Part shown: in pieces, positions 35,539 through 44,800 of the stretch | Layout: each line of letters begins with the position of its first letter | How positions within the stretch are numbered: position 1 is the first letter of the stretch | Origin: an uncultured Pirellulales bacterium | GTDB lineage: Bacteria; Planctomycetota; Planctomycetia; Pirellulales; Thermoguttaceae | Assembly: GCA_938015445.1 (NCBI GenBank) | Contig: CALLPE010000010.1 | Coordinates: forward strand, 1 to 64,000 | Reading direction: 5' to 3' | DNA length: 64,000 bases | Made by a program: the position numbers and the translations under genes | The notes under the pieces: generated by a model | What the model saw: the letters and a program-made list of their open reading frames with translations, nothing else | What the model was told of the DNA's origin: nothing | Databases searched by the model: none

Positions 35539-38500
35539 GTGGCATGCGCTGCTGGGGCATCCGTTACGCGGTTGTGCTGCGTACTGTGCGCCTGCTGGGT
35601 GCTGAGTGTAGCCGGTGCGCCCAGTTTGGCGGCTGCGGAATGGCCGCTGGCGCCTCCGGAGTCGGCCATGCCCACCCCGCCGGCAGACCCGGTCAAACGT
35701 GCGCCCAGCATCGAGGAGGAGCAGCCGCCGATCTACTACTTGAAGGACATGAAAGGAAACCTGGTGGCTGTCCCCGACTTCTCGTACGAAGAGTTTCGGG
35801 AGCTATATGACCTGAAGCGCCAACTTGCCCGACCTCAGCCGCGGTACAGCATCCAGCGTGTGGCAGCCGTCGGCAGCGTGACCGGCGATCGCGCTGAGTT
35901 GACCGTTGTGTTTCGTGTGTTGGTGACAACCGACCGTTGGGTGGGCGTGCCGTTGCGGTTGGGCGAAGGGCTGTTGACGGACGTGCCGGAGTACAAGGGG
36001 CCGGGCGAGCAATTCGTGAACTTTCAAGGAAGGCAGGAAGGATACGTAAGTTGGATTCGCGGCCAAGCCGGCCAGATTCACGAGCTTACGCTGAAGATGC
36101 TCGTCCCGCTTTTGCGCAATGGCGATCAGTCGCGGCTGCTTGTTTCGGCTCCGTATGCCACCTCGGCGGAATTGAGGATCAAGTTGCCGGTGACGGACCC
36201 GGTCGTCAGGTTGTCGAAGGGGGCCACCGTCGTAGGTTCTGCCCGCACAGGCAACGGCGCGGAATTGACGGTGCGCGGCTTCGAGGGCGAGTTCGAGCTT
36301 GCCTGGAGCAAGGCCGCCGATGCCGATAATGCCGCCGGGGCTGCTGGGGTGTTGGAAGCCACCGGCGAAATAACAGTGCGCATCGAAACCAGCAGCCTCC
36401 AGAGCGAGGCGCAGTTGCTGGTCCGCAAGCACCGGGGCATGTTGGAGAGCTTCCGCGTCCGCCTGCCGCCCGGGGCCGAAGTCTCGGCCGAGACCGGCAC
36501 CGGCTACTCGGTGATTGCGGTAGGCGATGATCGCAGCGGCGGACGCCAGCAAGAAGTAGAGGTGCGCTTGTCAAGACCGACGACCGAGGCGGCGCTGGTG
36601 CGCATCAAGACTTACCGGCCCTATCCGGCAGGCAAACCGGATGCATGGTGCCAACTGGCCGGGTTCGAGGTTGTGGGAGCGGCGCGGCAGTCGGGCAAGA
36701 TTTGCGTGTACGCACCGCGGGACTGGCAGGTGGTATGGGGGCGCTCGGAGGGTGTGCGGCAGACCGACCAGCCACCGGAAAACGCCCCACGCGAGAACCT
36801 GGCGGCCGTGTTCGAGTATTTCGCCCAACCTTACACCCTGGCTGCGCGCCTAGTGCAGAAGCGCACACGGATCAGCGTGGACCCGGAGTACCAAGTACTG
36901 GTAAACCCCGACGGCCTGCGGCTGGACGCGACGCTGCGGTACACCATTCGCGGTGCGCGGGTGGCGGCGTTAGAGGTGGCCATGGCCGACTGGGAGTTCG
37001 AAGACGTCGGTCCCGACAGCCTCCTGGTGGCCGAGGCCGCCCACATCGACGAGCAAAACCTGTTGCATATTCCGCTGGCGCAGGCCAGCAGCGGGCAGAT
37101 GGAGATACACGTTCGCGCACGAAAAGCCATCCAGCCGGGCAGCAGTACGATTACGATTAATATGCCGCAGCCGCGCGCGCAGTCGTTGGGACCAGCGGCA
37201 GTGGCCATTGTGCCGGCCGATAATGTCGAGCTGACGCCGCAAGCCGACGCCATCGTGGGCCTGGTTCCCGAAGTCGCCTCGCCTGTAAAGCTCCCATCGC
37301 GGCAGCACCCTGCGCTGTTTTATCGCATGGAGGCTGCTAAAGGGACGTTTGTGGCCGGCTTTCGCGTCCATCAGCAGCAGATCAACGTGGAAGTGACCAA
37401 CCGCATATCCCTAGACCAGAAGGCAGTGCGCGTCGAGCAGCAGCTTTCGTATCGGGTGGCTTACGAACCGGCGCGGTTCGTCACCTTGGACATTCCCCGG
37501 GCGCTGCTGGAGGATACGTCGTGGCAGTTGTTAGCCGATGGCAAACCCCTGGCGGTTCCGTTGCGTTACCCAAGCGAGCAGGGGAATCCGTTGGATACGG
37601 TGCGAGTAAGCGTCACGCTGCCCGAACCACGCATTGGTCAGTTCCAGCTTGTCGTACGGCACAGCAAGGCGATCGGGGCGCTGCGGGACACATTGGCCGG
37701 AGAAGTGCTAGTGCCCTTGGTGATGCCTGTGGACGGCCAATTGGTTGCCAACGTGCTGGTGGTCAATAGCCCTCCGACGGTCCGTCCGCAAGTCCTCACC
37801 GGTCCTTGGGCCATTGCCGAAGACAGCTCGGCTCCGCCTGCCACCGAGCGGCAGCAGCGGTGGCTCGCTACACAGCGTGTGGCGGGCGTGGAACTGGTTT
37901 GCCAGCCGCCGGACGAACAGTTCTACCCCTCGGTGGTGGAAAAAGCATGGATATGCACACGGCTGGTGCAGGGGGCGCGGATCGAGCGGGCGTGGTTTAG
38001 GTTCACATCGCGTGGGCAGGAATTGGCAGTCCATGTTCCTCAGGGAGCGGTGTTGGAAACCGTCAAGCTGGACAACAAGCCCGTGGCACTATCCTCCAAT
38101 GGTGGACGCCTGTATCTGGCCCTGCCCGCGGGCGGAGCAACCGCTCCCTCCGAGCACTTGTTGGAGCTGAGCTATCACGTCGAGGCCCGACCGCAACGCG
38201 GCCTTATGGAACTACAGTTACCCAACCTCGGCCCGAAGTCGCCGGTGCGGCGTATGTACTGGCAGCTCACCTTGCCGCGCAACGAACATCTGATAATGGC
38301 TCCCCCCGGCTTTACCGGCGAGTTCGTGTGGCAGTGGCGCGGATACACCTGGGGACGCCATCCGGCGGTAACGCCGCTAGAGCTGGCTGCTTGGATGGGT
38401 GTCTCGCCCAGCGCAGAAGCCGCCCATACAGATAACACCTATGTGTTTAGCATATCGGGGCCGGTTAGCCAGTGCCAGTTGGCCACTGCCAGTCGGGCGA

Positions 38501-38868
38501 TGATAGTGCTGGTGGCGTCGGGCGGGGTGCTGCTGCTGGGATTGTTCGCGATTTATGTGCCGGCCGCCAGGCGTCCGCCCGTGTTATTGGCGGCGGTTGT
38601 TTGCTTGTTGGGCGTCGGTCTGTTGTATCCTGAACCAGCGCTGCTTGCCGCCCAGGCCTCGGTTATCGGCGTAGTGCTGAGCATCGTCGCGGCGGTGCTG
38701 GACCGAAGCCTTTCCAGAAGGGGCGGGAACGAACCGATGCCGACCGCCCTGTTGATTCCACCGGCGACGCCCGGGCTGCTACCGCTCTCCGATGTTCAGC
38801 CAGCGCTGCGCGGCTCGACCAATGCCGCGCCGACCGTCAATGCACCTGCGGACGATGTGAAGGTATGA
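35539..38868 (+). CDS. Large exported membrane-anchored protein (1109 aa), unknown
   Basis: Starts at GTG 35539, seven bases after GGAGG. A Cys-rich signal peptide covers about residues 1-33 (CCVLCACWVLSVAGAPSLAAA). The following segment, IYYLKDMKGNLVAVPDFSYE then FRELYDLKRQL, matches in style the opening of both halves of the next gene's product. The middle is all beta-strand pattern without recognised motifs. Residues about 985-1060 hold three hydrophobic helices (AMIVLVASGGVLLLGLFAIYV, PVLLAAVVCLLGVGLLYP, ASVIGVVLSIVAAVL), so the protein is probably anchored at its C-terminus with a large exported domain. Its stop overlaps the next start as ATGA, indicating translational coupling. I do not recognise the family. 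Confidence 0.85.
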   Translation: MACAAGASVTRLCCVLCACWVLSVAGAPSLAAAEWPLAPPESAMPTPPADPVKRAPSIEEEQPPIYYLKDMKGNLVAVPDFSYEEFRELYDLKRQLARPQPRYSIQRVAAVGSVTGDRAELTVVFRVLVTTDRWVGVPLRLGEGLLTDVPEYKGPGEQFVNFQGRQEGYVSWIRGQAGQIHELTLKMLVPLLRNGDQSRLLVSAPYATSAELRIKLPVTDPVVRLSKGATVVGSARTGNGAELTVRGFEGEFELAWSKAADADNAAGAAGVLEATGEITVRIETSSLQSEAQLLVRKHRGMLESFRVRLPPGAEVSAETGTGYSVIAVGDDRSGGRQQEVEVRLSRPTTEAALVRIKTYRPYPAGKPDAWCQLAGFEVVGAARQSGKICVYAPRDWQVVWGRSEGVRQTDQPPENAPRENLAAVFEYFAQPYTLAARLVQKRTRISVDPEYQVLVNPDGLRLDATLRYTIRGARVAALEVAMADWEFEDVGPDSLLVAEAAHIDEQNLLHIPLAQASSGQMEIHVRARKAIQPGSSTITINMPQPRAQSLGPAAVAIVPADNVELTPQADAIVGLVPEVASPVKLPSRQHPALFYRMEAAKGTFVAGFRVHQQQINVEVTNRISLDQKAVRVEQQLSYRVAYEPARFVTLDIPRALLEDTSWQLLADGKPLAVPLRYPSEQGNPLDTVRVSVTLPEPRIGQFQLVVRHSKAIGALRDTLAGEVLVPLVMPVDGQLVANVLVVNSPPTVRPQVLTGPWAIAEDSSAPPATERQQRWLATQRVAGVELVCQPPDEQFYPSVVEKAWICTRLVQGARIERAWFRFTSRGQELAVHVPQGAVLETVKLDNKPVALSSNGGRLYLALPAGGATAPSEHLLELSYHVEARPQRGLMELQLPNLGPKSPVRRMYWQLTLPRNEHLIMAPPGFTGEFVWQWRGYTWGRHPAVTPLELAAWMGVSPSAEAAHTDNTYVFSISGPVSQCQLATASRAMIVLVASGGVLLLGLFAIYVPAARRPPVLLAAVVCLLGVGLLYPEPALLAAQASVIGVVLSIVAAVLDRSLSRRGGNEPMPTALLIPPATPGLLPLSDVQPALRGSTNAAPTVNAPADDVKV

Positions 38869-41800
38869 TCCGACAGTGGCGCAACACACCCGGCACGGTT
38901 GCCACCGGCGCAGCGTCAGCTTCGCGGGGTTCACACTGTGTTGAGTGGCAGACCGCGCCGGCATCAGTGCGGGTTCGGCGGTGCTCGGATTGGTTCACCC
39001 GTCCACCAAGCGCCACAACTCGCTGCGCAGCATGGGTACTTTGGACGCTGCTGTGTCTTGCCTGGGCCACGGCGCGACCGGGCGGCGGTGCCGAAAACCC
39101 GAGCACGGTCAATGCGGAACAAGGCATCACCTTCCGTCGGGTTTTCGTTCCCATCGACCAGCCCAAGCAGTGGCCGCGCGAGGTTCGCTACGTGCCTATC
39201 GACCGTGCGGAGTTCGAAAAGCTGCTGGGGGCCATCGGCGGCGCTGGCCAGCTCGAGGCCGCTCGTACCGCTGCCATCGCCGCGGCCGAGTACCACGCCC
39301 GATTGGCAGAGCCGAGCTTGCTTGTGGGCCAGGCCGTTTGGCAGGTCGTCCACCGGGGCAAGGGGGCGGCTAGGCTCGAGTTGCAGCCGTGCCGACTGGC
39401 CATTGCTGCGGCGCATTGGGCCGACGACCAGAAGCTCAGCGTTCCCATCGGCTTGGGGCCTGGCGGCCAGTTGGGCGCACTGGTCGATCGCGGGGGTAAG
39501 CTTCAAGTGCAGTGGTCGCTGGCCGGTAAAGCGGGCGAAGATGCTGCCGCAGTCGTCTTCGACTTGCAACTGCCCGATTGCCCCGTCAACCGTCTGGTAA
39601 TCGACCTGCCGAAACATCTGCTCCCCAATCTCGATGTAGGGCATGTCCAGCTTGGCCATCACCTGGACGACAATGTACGCAGATGGCAGATCAACCTGGG
39701 CGGTCATAACCGGGTGCAATTGCGGCTCCGACAGGCCGACGAACATTCGACCCGACCTCCGACGCCGCTTGTCCGGCAGAACATGGTTTACCAACTCGAG
39801 CCGCACGGGCTATCGCTGAGTGCTGAACTACGCCTGGACGCGGTGTTCGCCCCGTTGGAGCGGATCGAGATGATCCTCGGGCCGGGGTTGCAACTGACCG
39901 AGGCCCGGTTGGGTGAACTCGATCTGCCTTGCAGGCTGGGAAAATCGGCTGACGATGGTTCCACCTCGGCGGTGCTGACGTTTCCCACTGCCATCGACGA
40001 CAACGGCCGAGTGCTGAGCATCCGCGCGTTGGCGCCGCTTCCGCTGGGCACGTCTTATCGTCTGCCGGGAATTGCTTTCAAAAACGTTTCGTGGCAATCC
40101 GGGACGATCAAGCTGGTGGTCGGCGATGGGGTAATTCTGAAAAGGTTGGTGCCCATCGAAGCCCGCCAGTTGCCCGGCGATCCGCTGCTCGGCTGGACGC
40201 AGCTTCAATGCTTCGCCCCTCAAGCCGGCGCGGAAGTCCTGGTGGCACGCCGCGAGCCGGTGCTGGTGGTCAACAGCGGGGTGACTTTGACGCTCAGCAC
40301 CGGCGAAACCGCTGCCAGGGTCATCGCCGATTTATCGGCAAAGGGTGGGTCGATATTTACCGCCGAGGCCGAACTATGGCCAGCTTGGCAGATCGATTCC
40401 ATCGACTCTACCCCTCCCGGTGCCATCGAAGACTGGAGCGTGACCAAAAGCGAAGACAACAAGCAGCGCCTGAGCATCCGGCTCGCCAGAGCGATTGGCG
40501 ACGGGCAACCGATGCGACTGGCTGTCACGGCGCGCCGTCTGCGATCGCCGCTGAAACAAGAGTTGACATGGAACGACTTACTCCCGTTGCGGTTCGTCGG
40601 AGCCTCCGGGCAGCCTACCCTGATCGCCATTCGCGCCGCCGACCAATATCACCTGCGACTGTCCGGCGCCGAAAGGCTAAAAAGGGTGGACTACCGGGCG
40701 TTGAGTCAGACGCAGCGGGAGCTGCTGGTCGAGCTGGCCGGCGCGGTGGTATTCGAGGAAGATTCTGGCGCACACCAGTTGCGCGCGGCGCTAGAAAGCC
40801 GCCAGCCGACCTTCTCCAGCTCGATAACCGTGGAAGCCGAAGCGGCAGTCGGTTGGTTGCGCGAGACTTACAGCATCCGATGTACCCCCCAAGCTGGGGC
40901 TATCAGCCGGGTGCTGGTACGCCTGTCGCAGCGGCGCGAGGAGCCGCTTCGATGGGCCACCGTGCCCGACAACAAGCCGCCCTTGTCGGCCCGGCTGATT
41001 ACAGACAAGGGTCAGTTGTCCGATCCCCATGGCGGACAAGAAACATGGGAACTTACCCTGCTGCGCCCAGTGAGCGGCCCGCTGGAGATTAGCGGCTGGC
41101 GCCGGACGCCGCTGCACGGCCGCACGGCGATTGCGATGGCCGCCTTGCCCGAAGCCGCCGCGCAGGAAGGGCGCGTGGTGGTATCTAGCCCTGCGCCGAA
41201 AAGCATCCAACTGCGCAGCGAAGGCCTTGTTCGCATAGCGCCCGAGTTTCGGCAATCGTCGCGGTCCCACTCTGTCTGCGGCGTTTATCGGTACCAACCG
41301 GTCGCCGACGTGCTCGACGGGGGCGGAAAGCTGTGGGTGTCGGTGGCCGAAGAGGACCCCACGGCCGACGCAGTAGTATGGCTTGCGCATTTGCAGTCCT
41401 GCTACGACACAGACTCTGCCCGGCACGCAGCCCGGTTCCGCATCCAAAACAGCGGAGCACGTGCGGCGACAATCGCTTTGCCCGAGCAAGCCAGCGCCGA
41501 CGACGTAGAGTTATCGGTAAACCAGCAGCGCACGGCTTGCCAATGGCAGACTGAAGACGGTCGAAGGCGGCTGGTGGTCGATTTGCCGTCACACGAAAGA
41601 TTCGTAACCGTAAGCGTGGGCTTCTCTACGACTTCGAGCAAATTGGGAGCCGCCGGCGTGCTGGTTGCCCCTTGGCCGGAAATCGACCTGCCGATTGTTT
41701 CGCAATACTGGACGGTGTGGTTGCCTTCGGGCTATGCGGCCAGTTGCCACGACCTGCGGTGGCCGTGGTTGTCCGAGCCAGCGCCGACGATCCTTCAGCG

Positions 41801-44800
41801 TTTATTGGGACCGCTGGCACGCAGCGCGCAAGCACAGCTATTCGACCCGATCGATCCACGCACTTGGCCCATCCCCAATCCTAACCGCATACAGCACGAC
41901 GAAGCTTCCGAGAAGGCTCAGGCGCTACTGCAATGGCTCGGAAGCGCGCTGCCCGACGACGGCCCAGCGGGTCCATGGGCCAGGGTGATCGGGTTGAATC
42001 TCAGCGACGCGCCCGCGGTGCGATTGCTTGTCGATGCGCCGGCCTTGGCCGAGATCGGGATTACACCGCAAAGCCTTGTGACACCGTTGCGGGCTGTTGG
42101 CCCCACCGAGCGCGCGGTGCGGCTGCTACAAAGCTCGCGCTTGGCTGTGCTGGTGTGCGGCGACCATATCGTGCTAACCAGCGCCGTTCAGTGCGCCCTG
42201 TGGCGCCAGTGGCTGGAACCGCTAGAGTTTCCCAACGTCTTCAGGGTATTGACTGGCCCGCTGAGCGATGTCTTGCAGCCGAGCGCCCAATCCGGCCAAA
42301 CTGGCCTGGTGGAAACTCTCGGCCAGACTGGTCTGGTGGAAGCTGATGTATGGATACACCAGCCGGCGCAGCCGCGTTCGGCTTGGGGCGGTGAGCTATC
42401 GGCAATTGAAGCGGGGCTGCTCATCGAAGCTCGACCCGGTTGCCGCTTGCAGGTTTCAGGTGTCGAGGCTCGCCTGGCTTACGCGCACCTTCCGACGATG
42501 CGACTGCTCGGCGTTGCGGCTTTCTTGCTGGCCTTGGTCGTGGGCCGGTGGAGGTCGAACCGCTCGAGCAGGGCGTTCATCCTTGCCGCCTTAGTGTTGG
42601 CAGCAGCAGCCTTGGTGTTGCCGCATTGGTACTATCTGCCGGCCAGCGGGGCGATGCTAGGATGCCTGACGCACTTGGCCTGCGCGAGCTGGCTGCGCTG
42701 GGGCCGCATGGCGACCAGTGCCCGTGCCGCAGCAGGGCGAACCCACAGTGTGGTTGGCGGCGCCGGCATTGTGCTCCCGGGCGATCACAACAGTACGGCG
42801 GCCGAAGAGGCTGATTCGCCGCAAGCCGCAATCGCGCCCGAAGGCGCTACACATGAATCAGCCGCGCATGAATCAGCCGCGCGTAAATCAGAGGCCGATT
42901 CTGGTACTGCTCCAGGCGCCCTGGCCGGCGGTAGTGCGTTTGTGGTGGCGTTATTGTGCTCGGCTCTGACGACGGCGGCCGCCGAACCAACACGATTGCA
43001 CAACCAGCCGGCGAAGGTTTATCAGTTACTGATCCCCGTGGACGACCAGCAACGGCCCGCCGGCGACAAATACTATCTGCCTGAGAAAATGTACGAAGAC
43101 CTTTCGCGACTGGCCGCCAACGTAAAACGTCAGCAACAGGGCTGGCTACTGGCCGGAGCGGTTTACAAAGGCGAACTGAGCCGCGAAGTGGCGGCGGACA
43201 AGTATCGCATCGAGCGGTTGCAGGCCATCTTCGACTTGCAAGTTCTGGGCGAAGCTATGCAGGTCCGCTTGCCCATGCGCCGCGACGAGGTGAGCTTGGC
43301 CCCCGACGCCGCAAGCGTAGATGGTCGCCCTGTGTTACCGGTTTGGGAGTCGGACGGCACGGCGCTGGTGGTGGAAGTGGCTCAGCCGGGCCGCCACTTG
43401 CTTGAACTGACCTTGGAGCCGGTCGCCCGCGATGCCGATTCGACCACAGCGGTGGAGATTTCTATCCCCCCGGCGCCCGTTTCCCGACTGGAGTTGCTTC
43501 TGCCGTCCGGGGCTCCGGCCGTTCGAGTGCCGAGCGCCGTGGGCAAAGTGCTCCGTCAAGACGACCCGCCCCAACTTGTGGCTGAACTGGGGCCGACCGA
43601 CAAATTGTACATCGACTGGGCGGGCAGTGCCGCGCCGGCGAGCAGCTTGGCTGTGGAAGTCGAGCAACTTTGTTGGCTGAGGATCAAACCTGGAGCGGTA
43701 GAACTGGCGGCCCGGCTGCGGTTGCGGGCGCCTAAAGGGCAGGTGCGTCAACTGAGGCTGCTGGCCGATCCCCGGCTACGGCTTCTGCCCGCGCAAAAAT
43801 CCGACGGCCCCAAAGCGGAGCAGGGGCCGGAATCCGGCGGACTGCAAAGCCTCCTGCTTAGTTGGGATCAGCCCTTGCCCGAACGCACTACTCTGGAGTT
43901 GACCTTCCGCCTTAGCGGCAGCTTGGGCGTGGGAAACATCACTTTCCCTGTGTTGCTTGTGCCAGAGGCCAAGACCACCCGCCAGTTGATCGCCCTGACG
44001 GCCGATTCCTCGCTGGAGCACGTGGTGGCGCATAATGCCGGGTGGGAACCGATGGAGCCACGCGACTTCCAGGCCGCTTGGGACAAGACTGCCGTGATGC
44101 CAATGGCTGCCTTCAGGCAAACGGCGGCCCCGGAAGGATTCGGCCAAGCAGCGCGGCCCGAGCTGGTGTTAGCCGTCCGACCGCGCCCCGCCCGAATCAC
44201 AGTCCAAGAGCAGAGTTTGGTACTGAGGTGCTCCGAGCAAGAAATCGCCGTACAGTACGGCGCTACGATTTTCGCCGAGGAAGAATCGGAGCTTCAACTG
44301 CGACTAACTGCGCCGCCCGACTTGTTGCCCAGCAGTATTTCGCTTGTACAGGACGAGGTGGACCGCGTGGCGGCTTGGTCACAGTCGGACGATGGGCGGA
44401 TCGACGTTTTCCTCACGGTGCGCATAAGCGGCCGCAGCCAATTGACGCTCCACGGCCGATTGCCCTCGACGCTCCGCAAAAAGCAACCTTTGCCGCTGAT
44501 ATGCCTTGAGCAACAAGAGCGGACGCCGGTGCGGGTGTTGATCTACCGCACCCCGCCGGTGCAAGTACTGTTGGCCAAAATCCCCGGTCTGACAGAGCTG
44601 GAAGCCCAGTCGATCAGCGCGCCTGCGGGGCAGGCGGGACGGTTGGTTCATGGCATTCAGATCGAGGCTGCGCAATTGCCCAAGCTTGGTTTTATGGTCG
44701 TCGCCAATCGGCCCGAAGTGAGCACTGAGCAAGTCACTTGGTTCTATCGACAAGGCGATGCCTGGCTGGCAGAACTGGAGTGTCGGATCAGTGTAACCGG